Assembly: GCF_000381065.1 (NCBI RefSeq)
Contig: NZ_KB905840.1
Location: 219,419 to 283,418, forward strand
DNA length: 64,000 nt
From: Propionispira raffinosivorans DSM 20765
GTDB lineage: Bacteria; Bacillota; Negativicutes; Selenomonadales; Selenomonadaceae
Direction of reading: 5' to 3'
A program made the position numbers and the translations under genes. The notes under the pieces were generated by a model. It saw only the letters and a program-made list of their open reading frames with translations, was not told the origin of the DNA and searched no databases. This document shows positions 8,036 through 16,507 of the stretch, piece by piece. Position 1 is the stretch's first letter; every line of letters begins with the position of its first letter.

Positions 8036-9040
8036 ATGAAAAAACTCATTAATAGGGCGGAAGATTTCGCTCGAGAAACCATAGAAGGGATTGTTTTAGC
8101 TCATCCAGAGAGTTTGAAAATGTTGAATGAAAATCACCATTGTGTGGTGCGGGCTGATGAAAAAAAACAAGGCAAGGTGGCAATTGCAACCGGAGGCGGA
8201 TCGGGTCATTTACCTTTGTTTTTAGGGTATGTAGGCAAGGGCTTGGCGGATGGGGTGAGCGTGGGAAATGTATTTGCCTCACCGAGTGCGGAAGTCATGC
8301 ATGAGGTCGATAAGGCTATTCACGCTGGTGCGGGTGTATTGCATCTCTATGGAAATTATGGTGGTGATATCATGAATTTTGGGATGGCGGCAGACCTTGC
8401 GGAAATGGAAGATATTGAAGTTACCGAGGTATTGGGGTGTGATGATGTAGCTTCAGCACCAAACGGCAAAGAAAGTAAACGCCGTGGTGTGGCAGGCTTG
8501 CTATTTGCTTATAAGATTGCTGGTGCGGCCGCTGAAGACATGCTTTCCTTAGCTGAAGTAACCCGTGTCGCACAAAAGACGGTTGATAATACGAGAACGA
8601 TGGGAGTTGGTCTTACACCATGTATTGTCCCTGAAGCTGGCAAAGCTACGTTCAGTATTGGTGAAGATGAAATGGAAATTGGTATGGGAATTCATGGCGA
8701 ACCAGGAATTAATCGTACGAAGCTAAAGCCTATAGATGAAGTTGTTGCAGAAATAATGAATAAGATTCTTGCTGATTTGTCATTTGATGATGGCAGTGAA
8801 GTGTCTGTGCTGATCAATGGATTAGGTGGAACTCCCAAAGAAGAACTATATATTGCTTATCGTCAGGTTTATAAGATTTTACAAGGAAAAGGTATCAAAA
8901 TTTATCGTAAATATATAGGCGAATATGCGACTTCCTTGGAAATGGCAGGTATGTCAGTCAGCTTATTGAGACTTGATAATGAATTGAAAAAATATATAGA
9001 CAAACCATGTTATTCACCATTTTTTGAACAATCTCGCTAA
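8036..9040 (+). CDS. dhaK: Dihydroxyacetone kinase, DhaK subunit
   Basis: A 334-residue DAK1-domain protein. ATGGGSGHLPLFLGYVGKG is the signature glycine-rich segment; NYGGDIMNF carries the catalytic Asp and GMGIHGEPG the His that forms a hemiaminal with the ketone substrate. It binds DHA covalently while DhaL supplies phosphate. The start at 8036 has GGAGG 8 nt upstream; an upstream in-frame start at 7973 would include untranslated leader. DAK-family relatives also phosphorylate tetruloses, so the substrate is not certain. Its partner dhaL follows 14 nt later, but no DhaM gene is seen nearby. Confidence 0.93.
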   Translation: MKKLINRAEDFARETIEGIVLAHPESLKMLNENHHCVVRADEKKQGKVAIATGGGSGHLPLFLGYVGKGLADGVSVGNVFASPSAEVMHEVDKAIHAGAGVLHLYGNYGGDIMNFGMAADLAEMEDIEVTEVLGCDDVASAPNGKESKRRGVAGLLFAYKIAGAAAEDMLSLAEVTRVAQKTVDNTRTMGVGLTPCIVPEAGKATFSIGEDEMEIGMGIHGEPGINRTKLKPIDEVVAEIMNKILADLSFDDGSEVSVLINGLGGTPKEELYIAYRQVYKILQGKGIKIYRKYIGEYATSLEMAGMSVSLLRLDNELKKYIDKPCYSPFFEQSR

Positions 9041-9054
9041 TGGAGGAAACTGTT

Positions 9055-9705
9055 ATGGAAAAAATAACAAAAGCGGCATTAAAAATTATTTTAAAACATA
9101 TCATGGATGTCATGGAAGAGGAAAAACAATTTCTTATTGAATTGGATGGTTCTATGGGGGATGGGGATTTAGGACTCACCATGTGTTCTGGATTTCAAGT
9201 GGTATATAAGGAAATAGATAATATCGAGGATGAAGATTTAGGTAAAGTAATTATGAAGCTTGGCATGAAAATGAATGCAACCGTTCCATCAACGATGGGG
9301 ACTTTGATTTCAACTTGCTTTGTGAAAGCAGCACCAAAAGCTAAAGGGAAGACAGAACTTACTTTGCAGGATTTTGCAGCTATGGGTAGAGCTGGAGTAG
9401 CTGCAATTATGGTGAGGGGGAAAAGTAAGGCTGGAGACAAAACCATGCTGGATGCTTTGCTTCCAGCGGTAGAAGCTTTAGAATTTGCAGTTATTGCCGG
9501 TAAGACAATGAAATTAGGGCAGCAAGATGCTTTAGCAGCGGCTGAAATCGGTGTAGAAAAAACAAAGGCAATGCAGTCTGTACATGGACGAGCAGCGTAT
9601 TATGCGGAAAAATCAATTGGCAAGCAAGATCCAGGGGCTACGGCGGTTATGTTTATTATTAAAGGAATTGTGAGAGCCTGTGAGGAATTGAATAAAAATC
9701 ACTAG
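9055..9705 (+). CDS. dhaL: Dihydroxyacetone kinase, DhaL (nucleotide-binding) subunit
   Basis: A 216-residue DAK2-domain protein. The acidic Mg-ADP-binding motif appears as LDGSMGDGDLGLTM, and PSTMGTLIS plus SVHGRAAYYAEKS are the other family blocks. DhaL holds ADP as a cofactor that is rephosphorylated by DhaM in E. coli, or exchanges ATP directly in ATP-dependent enzymes. GGAGG precedes ATG 9055 by 7 nt. It is the last gene of the operon, ending at a terminator. The phosphoryl donor is unresolved because no DhaM is present in the window. Confidence 0.9.
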   Translation: MEKITKAALKIILKHIMDVMEEEKQFLIELDGSMGDGDLGLTMCSGFQVVYKEIDNIEDEDLGKVIMKLGMKMNATVPSTMGTLISTCFVKAAPKAKGKTELTLQDFAAMGRAGVAAIMVRGKSKAGDKTMLDALLPAVEALEFAVIAGKTMKLGQQDALAAAEIGVEKTKAMQSVHGRAAYYAEKSIGKQDPGATAVMFIIKGIVRACEELNKNH

Positions 9706-9765
9706 ATCTAGTGACAACTGTGAAAATATATTTGAATAAGTGATTGGGGCTATTATGAAATATGT

Positions 9766-9809
9766 AAAACCTCCAAATGAATTCTACCAGATTCATTTTG
9801 GAGGTTTTT
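9766..9809 (+). terminator. Intrinsic terminator after dhaL
   Basis: AAAACCTCCAAATGAAT pairs with ATTCATTTTGGAGGTTTT (one bulge), ending in TTTTT. Confidence 0.85.
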
Positions 9810-9947
9810 ACTGTATGCAGCTAGGGCGTCGATTGGTTTGTATTCCAATACTATTGACAATATATAATGTGACTTGTTATATTGTTTATGGATGTATTCA
9901 TGACGTGGCTCTTAAATTTATTTGCTATAGAATAGGAGCAGCATGAA

Positions 9948-10553
9948 ATGAAAAAGACCTTAGTTTTATTAGCGGGATATCCAGGAACGGGAAAGTCTTA
10001 TTTTTGTAGTATGATTTTGAAGCTGGAAAAACGGTTTTTTGTTTTATCACCAGATGAAATTAAAGAAAAATTTTGGGATGAATATGGTTTTGATAATGAA
10101 ACGGAAAAACAAAATGATATTGCGATGAGTTGGCAATATTATTATAAAAAAATGGAAGAATGCATGCAGGCTGATATTTCGATTATTTCGGATTATCCTT
10201 TTAGCATTAAACAGAAGGCGGCATTGCAGGAACGAATAGAAAAATATGGTTATCAGGTTGTGACAATACGGTTATTGGCCGATTTAGATATATTGTTTGA
10301 ACGACAGAAAAAAAGGGATTTGGATGATCAGCGTCATTTGGGACATATTTTGAGTGCTTATCATAAGGGTGATGTTTTAAAAAATCGTTATAAGGCAGAT
10401 TCATTGGTCACTCGTGCTGAATTTGTGAATCGTTGCCGGACGCGAGGGTATGATACTTTTTGTTTGGGCTATTTAATTGAGTTGAATGTAAGTGACTTTA
10501 GCCAAGTTGATTATTCAGGCGCAATGGAAAAGCTCGCACTGCTTATAAAATAA
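9948..10553 (+). CDS. P-loop kinase-like ATPase
   Basis: A 201-residue protein with an N-terminal Walker A GYPGTGKS (residues ~9-16), followed by LSPDEIKEKFWDEYG, which resembles the substrate loop of zeta-toxin/polynucleotide-kinase-like small-molecule kinases. Arg-rich FERQKKRDLDDQRH may form the lid. The substrate is unknown. SD AGGAG precedes the ATG. It stands alone between two terminators, downstream of the DhaKL operon, and may phosphorylate a small molecule or nucleotide. Toxin activity is not supported since no antitoxin gene lies beside it. Confidence 0.7.
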   Translation: MKKTLVLLAGYPGTGKSYFCSMILKLEKRFFVLSPDEIKEKFWDEYGFDNETEKQNDIAMSWQYYYKKMEECMQADISIISDYPFSIKQKAALQERIEKYGYQVVTIRLLADLDILFERQKKRDLDDQRHLGHILSAYHKGDVLKNRYKADSLVTRAEFVNRCRTRGYDTFCLGYLIELNVSDFSQVDYSGAMEKLALLIK

Positions 10554-10624
10554 AATTCTTGTGTAAGCTAAGCGAAATGGTATGGCTGCATGGTGGAAAA
10601 ATGGATAGATTTTTAATAGATAGT

Positions 10625-10684
10625 ACGCTCTCTTTGAGGGAACAGTCGAAATATGGCTGCTTTTTCATAGAGAGCGTTTTGTTT
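10625..10684 (+). terminator. Intrinsic terminator
   Basis: ACGCTCTCT (10625-10633) pairs with AGAGAGCGT (10669-10677), with a smaller inner CAG/CTG helix, followed by TTTTGTTTT. Confidence 0.75.
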
Positions 10685-10763
10685 TAGAATTTTATATATA
10701 AGGAGATAGATGCTGGTGCATAAGCATGAAATCATAATTTTTATAGCTAAGCTAATCGTGGTA

Positions 10764-10807
10764 CTTAGGCATTGTATTTCCGCAAGGGCGGAAATACAAT
10801 GCCTAGG
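10764..10807. repeat. Long perfect palindrome upstream of PRD regulator
   Basis: TAGGCATTGTATTTCCGC (10766-10783) and its exact complement (10788-10805) flank an AAGG loop; two further pairs extend the stem to 20 bp. No T run follows, and it directly abuts the promoter region (TATAAT at 10827-10832). It is either a regulator-binding dyad or a mobile hairpin repeat; the sequence alone cannot decide. Confidence 0.65.
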
Positions 10808-10859
10808 AAACCTGAAAAAGGAATTGTATAATACAAACATAGCAAGAAGGAGAGACATT

Positions 10860-12809
10860 ATGAATACATCCAACAAGAGAATATTGAAAATAATCAAAAT
10901 ATTTGATGCAAGTAAAAAATTATTGGATAGTAGTAAATTAGCGCTTTTATTAGGTGTAAGTTCCAGAACAGTGCGTAGTGATATGAAAGAAGTCAATTCA
11001 CTTTTGAAAAATTATGGGGCCGTAATTCAATCTGAAACTGGGTTGGGATATTTATTAAAAATAACGGATGCGAAAAAGTATCAGGAGTTTAAAGGACAAC
11101 ATCTCAATTTCAGAAAAGCGGATTACGTTACGGATCAAATTGTGCCAACAGATCATAATGATCGTATATTTTTTATCATTACAAAACTACTGACCTTCTC
11201 GCTTCATCAGAAAATTGTCAATCAGCTGGAACTTGCTGACGAATTGTTTATTAGTTTATCAACACTGAAGTCTTACTGGAAAGATATCAAAAAAAGTCTG
11301 GCTAGATTTAATCTGCAGCTTGTTGCGGATCGATCAAATGGTGTAAGAATTGAGGGCGATGAGGCCCAGATCCGTCATTGCATATCAGAATATATTTTCA
11401 ATAAAGATGATTTGGTAGATTTGGAAAACAATAAATTTTATGCCAATGTTTTTTCGATAGAAGAAGTTGAAACTGTAACGGATATTTTGCTCAAAGTTAT
11501 TTCAAAGTACAATATTTATTTAACGGATACTGCTTTTAGAGGCTTGATTGTTCATATCGTGATTGTCTTAAAAAGGGCTGATATTAAAAATACCCTTGAA
11601 TATAGTTGCGATGAGATGAAAGAACTTAGTAAGACTCTTGATTTTGTTGTTGCGAATGAAATTACGCAGGAAATAGCAGAAAAAATGTGTGTGGATATTA
11701 GCGATGAAGTTTTTTATCTTACCAAGCATTTTATGTCGAGCAAAAAATTCATGAAAGATGGAAGTAATGCCGATAAGGGTGAATATAAGGGTCTTATTGA
11801 AAATATCTTAGCGACGATCAAGTGTGATATTGGAATTGATTTTTCGGCAGATGAAGAGTTATTATCAGGGCTTACGATTCATTTAGGCGCAGCGGTAAAT
11901 CGTTTGAAGTTTAATATGAATATTCGAAATGATATTTTAGCGACCGTTAAAAAAAGTTATCCATTAGCTTTTGAAATCGCTATTGCGGCCAGTAAAGTTA
12001 TGGAAAAAGCAGAAAATCTCAAGACGAATGAAAATGAAATTGGTTTTTTGGCCGTTCATTTTGGTGCAGCGCTTGAAAGAAATAGTTGTAAAGAAAAAAC
12101 GGCTATTGTGGTTTGTGGAGCCGGAGCGGCAACGGCAATGCTATTAAAAAGTAAGCTGCAGCGCCGCTTTGGCGGATACCTTCAAATCGTAAAGATCTGT
12201 CCATCGTATGCCATTACCGAAGAACTGGCTAAAACTGTAAATTATATATTTACAACAGTACCACTTAAAAATATTATTTCGACAAAAGTGATTCAAGTAG
12301 ATCCAATTCTTACAGAAGAAGATTTGGAGGTTTTGAATCAGGTGATTACAACCGACAGCGACGGCGGGAATACTATACGATATAATGACTTTTTTAAACG
12401 CGATTTATTTTTCCCGAAATTAGCAGCGTATTCAAAATTTGAGGTTTTGGATAAGCTGACTAATAGAATGATTCGAGAGGGTTATATCGATGAAAAGGTA
12501 AAAAAATCTATTTTCGACAGAGAACGTATGGCATCAACAGAGCTGGGGGGGCTTATTGCAATTCCCCATGCACTGGAAAATAATATGGAACAGCCATCCA
12601 TTGCAATTGCTATATTAGAAAATCAGATTGTTTGGGATGCAGAGAAAGTACAAGTTGTTTTTCTGATCAGTATATCGAAAACAAAATATGATATATGGGA
12701 ACCTGTTTTTAAAAAAATTTATCGTTATTTTGTAATGAACATGGGAGTCAATGATCTTATTCGAGAACCGGATTTCGATATTCTTATGAAAAATTTATCA
12801 ATGGCATAA
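10860..12809 (+). CDS. BglG/LicR-type PRD transcriptional activator with EIIB and EIIA domains
   Basis: A 649-residue regulator starting at ATG 10860 behind AAGGAGAG. It has an N-terminal HTH (~10-60, KLALLLGVSSRTVRSDMKEV), a second Mga-like helix region (~90-170), two PRDs (~180-400), a GatB-like EIIB (~410-490, VVCGAGAATAMLLKSK with its Cys) and a C-terminal EIIA_2 (~510-645, GLIAIPHALEN with its His). LicR/MtlR-type activators of this layout are controlled by PTS phosphorylation on PRD His, EIIB Cys and EIIA His. The gene heads the ascorbate-type PTS cluster downstream and probably activates it. Confidence 0.92.
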   Translation: MNTSNKRILKIIKIFDASKKLLDSSKLALLLGVSSRTVRSDMKEVNSLLKNYGAVIQSETGLGYLLKITDAKKYQEFKGQHLNFRKADYVTDQIVPTDHNDRIFFIITKLLTFSLHQKIVNQLELADELFISLSTLKSYWKDIKKSLARFNLQLVADRSNGVRIEGDEAQIRHCISEYIFNKDDLVDLENNKFYANVFSIEEVETVTDILLKVISKYNIYLTDTAFRGLIVHIVIVLKRADIKNTLEYSCDEMKELSKTLDFVVANEITQEIAEKMCVDISDEVFYLTKHFMSSKKFMKDGSNADKGEYKGLIENILATIKCDIGIDFSADEELLSGLTIHLGAAVNRLKFNMNIRNDILATVKKSYPLAFEIAIAASKVMEKAENLKTNENEIGFLAVHFGAALERNSCKEKTAIVVCGAGAATAMLLKSKLQRRFGGYLQIVKICPSYAITEELAKTVNYIFTTVPLKNIISTKVIQVDPILTEEDLEVLNQVITTDSDGGNTIRYNDFFKRDLFFPKLAAYSKFEVLDKLTNRMIREGYIDEKVKKSIFDRERMASTELGGLIAIPHALENNMEQPSIAIAILENQIVWDAEKVQVVFLISISKTKYDIWEPVFKKIYRYFVMNMGVNDLIREPDFDILMKNLSMA

Positions 12810-12868
12810 AAATATTTCTGACGCAGCCGAAGCGTTAGCGAAAAATCCTTTATATTGGGGTGTTAGGT

Positions 12869-13333
12869 ATGATTCATGATGTGATGCAGGATAGTCATAT
12901 TTTACTAAATATGAGTCCAAAAGATTGGCAAGAAAGCATCCGCTTAGTGGCACAGCCGCTACTTAAAGAAAAATATATTACGCAAAATTATATTGAGGCA
13001 ATGGTTGATGCGGTTAAACAATATGGTGCTTATATCGTTGTCGGAAAAGGCGTGGCACTTGCCCATGCGAGACCTGAAGAAGGTGTTCAAAAGTTAGGGC
13101 TTAGTGTGATGACGTTAAAAGAACCAATTGCTTTCGGAAATCAAGAAAATGATCCTGTAAAACTGATATTTTGCCTGGCCGCCATTGATTCGAAGGCTCA
13201 TTTGGATATTATGCGTTCTATCGTTCATATAATTAATGAGAATTGGAAAGTAAATGAAATTGTGGCACAAAAAAATTTAATGGATTTTAAAAAAACACTG
13301 GAAAAAATTGAAGAAAATAGTAAAAGTGACTAA
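12869..13333 (+). CDS. PTS EIIA component, ascorbate/mannitol type
   Basis: A 154-residue EIIA_2 protein with phospho-His in VALAHARPEEG. The ATG at 12869 is preferred over GTG 12860 because TTGGGG then lies 8 nt upstream. UlaC-like proteins of this length accompany UlaB and UlaA, matching the EIIB and EIIC encoded next. It delivers phosphate from HPr. A weak hairpin (CTGACGC/GCGTTAG, ~12819-12839) lies between it and the regulator. Confidence 0.87.
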   Translation: MIHDVMQDSHILLNMSPKDWQESIRLVAQPLLKEKYITQNYIEAMVDAVKQYGAYIVVGKGVALAHARPEEGVQKLGLSVMTLKEPIAFGNQENDPVKLIFCLAAIDSKAHLDIMRSIVHIINENWKVNEIVAQKNLMDFKKTLEKIEENSKSD

Positions 13334-13486
13334 CTTGTAAAGAGCACAGCCTTGTTAATGACGATTAGCAAGGCATATGTTGAAAAATCAGTTTGATAAT
13401 AATTGTTGCAAAATTGTGAAAATACAAGCAAAAAATATATTGGATGCGATTCAGCTGAATATTAAAATAAATAGGAGTGTGTTGAA

Positions 13487-13795
13487 ATGAAAAAGAAAAT
13501 AAAGATTTTAATGGTTTGCGGGGCAGGTCTTGGAAGTAGTTTTGCTTGTCAGATGAGCGTGGAAGATGTTTTGAATAAATTAGGGGTGGAAGCTGATTTA
13601 GATCATTGTGATATTTCATCAGCAGTATCAATGCATCCAGATCTTATTCTGACAGCATCTAATTTCAAATCACAGTTTGAAAATTTTACGATAAATCCAG
13701 CGGAAACAAACATTATTTATTTGACGAACATTGTTGGTAAAAAAGAAATCGAAGAAAAACTGGTACCTATATTGAAAGAAAAAGGCATTATGTAA
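13487..13795 (+). CDS. PTS EIIB component, ascorbate (UlaB) type
   Basis: A 102-residue protein starting MKKKIKILMVCGAGLGSSF; Cys11 in the VCGAGLGSS loop is the phosphocysteine. It belongs to the lactose/ascorbate EIIB class that works with UlaA-type EIIC. SD AGGAG. The 153-nt gap from the EIIA gene shows no recognisable element. Confidence 0.9.
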   Translation: MKKKIKILMVCGAGLGSSFACQMSVEDVLNKLGVEADLDHCDISSAVSMHPDLILTASNFKSQFENFTINPAETNIIYLTNIVGKKEIEEKLVPILKEKGIM

Positions 13796-13819
13796 AAGAA
13801 GAAAGAGGGGGTTTTTTCT

Positions 13820-15100
13820 ATGGGTGTTATCAATTTCATAATCAATAATATTTTGACGCAGGCTGGCATTACGTTGGCACTGATAGCCTTGCTTGGACTC
13901 GTATTGCAGAGAAAATCAATCGGGCAGACAATCGCCGGTACATTTAAAACTTTACTGGGATTTCAGGTGTTGTCCGCAGGTTCAGCGATCATCGTTGCTA
14001 GTTTGATCTATTTTGGTAAGATATTTACACAAGGATTCCATATGCAGGGAATTATTCCTTCCATTGAAGCAATTAATGGACAGGCCATGAATGAACTTGG
14101 TTTGGGCAGTCCCATTGCATTTACGTTTCTAGCTATTTTTGTTGCCAATATTATTATTGCCCGTTTCACAAAATGGAAATATGTATTTTTAACGGGGCAG
14201 GCTATTTTATGGATGGCTACGATGTGTACGATATTTGGGTATTTTGCTGGACTTAGAGGTTTTATGCTGGTTGCTGTTGGTGGGGTTGTTGGTGGGATCT
14301 TTGCTGTAGCAATGCCTGCAATGGCACAGCCAATTGTTCGTAAGATTACTGGTAATAATGATATTGCCTTAGGTCATTTTTGCACCATTGGATATTTATT
14401 TGAAGCGGGTGTTGCTAAACTTGTTGGTAACCCTGAACAATCTGTAGAAAAGATTAACCTTCCGAAGGCTTTTGAATTTTTACAGGATACGTATTTGTCT
14501 GTTATGGTCATTATGGTTCCGCTTTATATAATTACAGCTTTTTTTGCTGGTGAGGAATTTTGTCAACCGATTGCAGGAAATACAAATTATTTGGTACATT
14601 CATTTTTACAGGCCATTCAATTTGTTGTAGGTGTTTATGTATTACTCGCGGGTGTTCGTTTAATCTTAGGAGAAATCGTTCCGGCTTTTCGCGGCATTGC
14701 TATGAAAATTGTTCCAGATGCTATTCCAGCACTGGATTGTCCGGTACTTTTCCCCTTCTCTCCGAATGCTGTTATCGTGGGGTTTGTGACGACAACAATC
14801 GGTACGGTCATTGCAATGTTCGTTTTGCCAAGTTTTGGTTTGGCGATGATCTTGCCGGGGATGCTCACGAACTTTTTTGCCGGCGGTACCGCGGGAATTT
14901 TCGGCAATGCTGTTGGCGGTAAACGAGGTGCGATTATCGGCGGGATTGCCCACGGTTTCTTTATTACCCTGCTGCCAGCCTTGCTTGTGACAATTTTTAA
15001 TACATTAGGTTTTGTTAATGCGACGGCAACGGATGTTGATACGATTTCGGCAGCGTTATTGTATGCATGGATTATAATGCCGCTTATGACTTTGCTGTAA
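13820..15100 (+). CDS. PTS EIIC permease, ascorbate (UlaA/SgaT) type
   Basis: A 426-residue polytopic membrane protein with the UlaA hallmarks LLGFQVLSAGSAII, FTKWKYVFLTGQAILWM, LGHFCTIGYLFEAGVAKLVG and a glycine-rich C-terminal re-entrant segment FFAGGTAGIFGNAVGGKRGA. UlaA proteins import L-ascorbate, but homologues take other sugars or polyols, and no ascorbate-6-P catabolic genes follow; instead a ketose-bisphosphate aldolase does. AGAGGGGG precedes the ATG. The substrate is therefore open. Confidence 0.9.
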   Translation: MGVINFIINNILTQAGITLALIALLGLVLQRKSIGQTIAGTFKTLLGFQVLSAGSAIIVASLIYFGKIFTQGFHMQGIIPSIEAINGQAMNELGLGSPIAFTFLAIFVANIIIARFTKWKYVFLTGQAILWMATMCTIFGYFAGLRGFMLVAVGGVVGGIFAVAMPAMAQPIVRKITGNNDIALGHFCTIGYLFEAGVAKLVGNPEQSVEKINLPKAFEFLQDTYLSVMVIMVPLYIITAFFAGEEFCQPIAGNTNYLVHSFLQAIQFVVGVYVLLAGVRLILGEIVPAFRGIAMKIVPDAIPALDCPVLFPFSPNAVIVGFVTTTIGTVIAMFVLPSFGLAMILPGMLTNFFAGGTAGIFGNAVGGKRGAIIGGIAHGFFITLLPALLVTIFNTLGFVNATATDVDTISAALLYAWIIMPLMTLL

Positions 15101-15121
15101 TGTAATAAGGGGGACTTGAAA

Positions 15122-15508
15122 ATGTTCTTTTGGAATAACAATAAAAAAAAGCAAGAAGTACCTGTAATTGAAATGGTTGAAGTGGCAGATATAGAAAAAT
15201 TGAAAGAAAAAATAGAAAGTTTAGAAACCGATTTAACAGCAGCGTTGGGAAAAGACAGAATCGTTTGCCTCAATGCTTTAGGGAGTGCGTGTATGGAGAT
15301 AAAAGATACAGAGAAAGCGATTCGTTACTATGAAATGAGTCTGGAAGAAGATACAGTTTTTAGTAAAGCCTGTACGGATCTTATGAGTCTGTACAATATT
15401 AAACGTCGGGAAGCCGCTGTGGCAAAAGATGATGAGCAGCTTCAATTATATTTAAATAAAATAGATAATTTGATGCAAACTACAAAAACCATTATGCGTA
15501 AAGTATGA
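15122..15508 (+). CDS. Small TPR-like protein in the PTS operon
   Basis: A 128-residue soluble protein. Residues ~15-40 are charged and likely coiled coil (VADIEKLKEKIESLETDL); ~45-80 resemble one TPR (LNALGSACMEIKDTEKAIRYYEMSLEEDT). ATG 15122 is taken because AAGGGGG lies 8 nt upstream; TTG 15116 would be too close. It is 21 nt after the EIIC and 41 nt before the aldolase, so cotranscribed. Function unknown; a scaffold or regulator for the PTS or aldolase is possible. Confidence 0.75.
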   Translation: MFFWNNNKKKQEVPVIEMVEVADIEKLKEKIESLETDLTAALGKDRIVCLNALGSACMEIKDTEKAIRYYEMSLEEDTVFSKACTDLMSLYNIKRREAAVAKDDEQLQLYLNKIDNLMQTTKTIMRKV

Positions 15509-15549
15509 AGGTAGTGAGTTAGTCAGGATCTACGAGAGGATGACAGTAT

Positions 15550-16392
15550 ATGTACAAGACATTAACAGAAGTTTTAGAGCAGGCAGAAAAATTTAATTTT
15601 ACAGTAGGGTCCTTTAATATGCACAACATGGAAATGCTGCCTGCCATGATTATGGCAGCGAAGGAAATGGGATCACCGATTATCATTCAAACGAGTGCTG
15701 GAACAGCTAAATATATAGGCTATGGTGTTATAGCGAGTGTATGTAAATACATGGCAGATTATGAAGATGTGGATGTGGTACTGCATCTTGATCATGCAGC
15801 GAAATTTGATGATATTCGCACGGCGATTGAAGCTGGGTACAGTTCCGTAATGTTTGACGGGTCAGCCCTGCCGTTCAAAGAAAATATTCTTCGTACAAGA
15901 GCGGTTGTTGAATATGCTCATAAACGAGGGGTATCGGTAGAGGCAGAACTCGGAACGATTGGCGGAACAGAAGAAGGTGTTCACGTAAGTGCAGAAAACA
16001 TGGTTTATACCGATCCGAAAGCTGCCAAAATTTTTGTTGAAGCGACAGGAATAGATGCTCTTGCAGTAGGTGTTGGGACCAACCATGGACAATATAAATC
16101 AAAGACAGAACTTAATTTTCCATTACTAAAAGAAATTAATGAAACCATTGATACACCATTGGTCATCCATGGTGGAACGGGCGTAAAAGAAGAAGATATC
16201 CATCAGTGTACAAATTATGGTGTTCGAAAATTTAATGTAGGGACAGAACTTCTGGTGGGCTGGACCGAAGCGGCTCAAAAAATGTTTGGACAGACAAAGG
16301 TTAATGCCTCACTTCGCAATAATATAGTTCCCTGCAACGATGTTGTTAAGGATGTAATCAAAAGAAAGATCGGTATATTTTTAAATTTATAA
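15550..16392 (+). CDS. Class II ketose-bisphosphate aldolase (fructose/tagatose type)
   Basis: A 280-residue zinc aldolase. Catalytic Asp81 and zinc ligand His82 are in LHLDHAAKF; further zinc ligands lie in GTNHGQYKS and VIHGGTGV, and YSSVMFDGSALPF is a phosphate/substrate-side motif. The family (FbaA, GatY, KbaY, IolJ) cleaves ketose-1,6-bisphosphates or related compounds to DHAP plus an aldehyde. SD GAGAGGATG. As the last gene of the ascorbate-type PTS operon it probably cleaves the end product of that pathway rather than acting in central glycolysis. Confidence 0.9.
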   Translation: MYKTLTEVLEQAEKFNFTVGSFNMHNMEMLPAMIMAAKEMGSPIIIQTSAGTAKYIGYGVIASVCKYMADYEDVDVVLHLDHAAKFDDIRTAIEAGYSSVMFDGSALPFKENILRTRAVVEYAHKRGVSVEAELGTIGGTEEGVHVSAENMVYTDPKAAKIFVEATGIDALAVGVGTNHGQYKSKTELNFPLLKEINETIDTPLVIHGGTGVKEEDIHQCTNYGVRKFNVGTELLVGWTEAAQKMFGQTKVNASLRNNIVPCNDVVKDVIKRKIGIFLNL

Positions 16393-16430
16393 AAATCAAA
16401 AATAGATCGTTTTTGAAATTCTATAAAACT

Positions 16431-16476
16431 GAAGCCCAGCCTGTTTTATCTTTAAAAATAAAGCAGGCTGGGCTTC
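16431..16476. terminator. Bidirectional terminator
   Basis: GAAGCCCAGCCTGTTTTAT (16431-16449) pairs with ATAAAGCAGGCTGGGCTTC (16458-16476), one G-T pair, between convergent aldolase and terC genes. Confidence 0.8.
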
Positions 16477-16507
16477 GGTATTTTATGCTTGGCGGTATTT
16501 AAACTAT

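Noticed and set aside
9740..9946. Plus-strand 68-codon frame after dhaL
   Set aside because: It contains the dhaL terminator stem in its middle and resembles no protein family.
9948..10553. Zeta-type toxin
   Set aside because: Walker A and general kinase look fit, but there is no adjacent antitoxin and no zeta-specific motif could be confirmed.
10613..10996. Long minus-strand open frame overlapping the PRD regulator start
   Set aside because: It runs antisense through the terminator at 10625, the palindrome at 10764 and the start of a clear regulator gene; no SD or family.
14635..15273. Minus-strand 212-codon frame
   Set aside because: Antisense shadow of the EIIC gene with Ile/Pro/Lys-rich composition and no SD.
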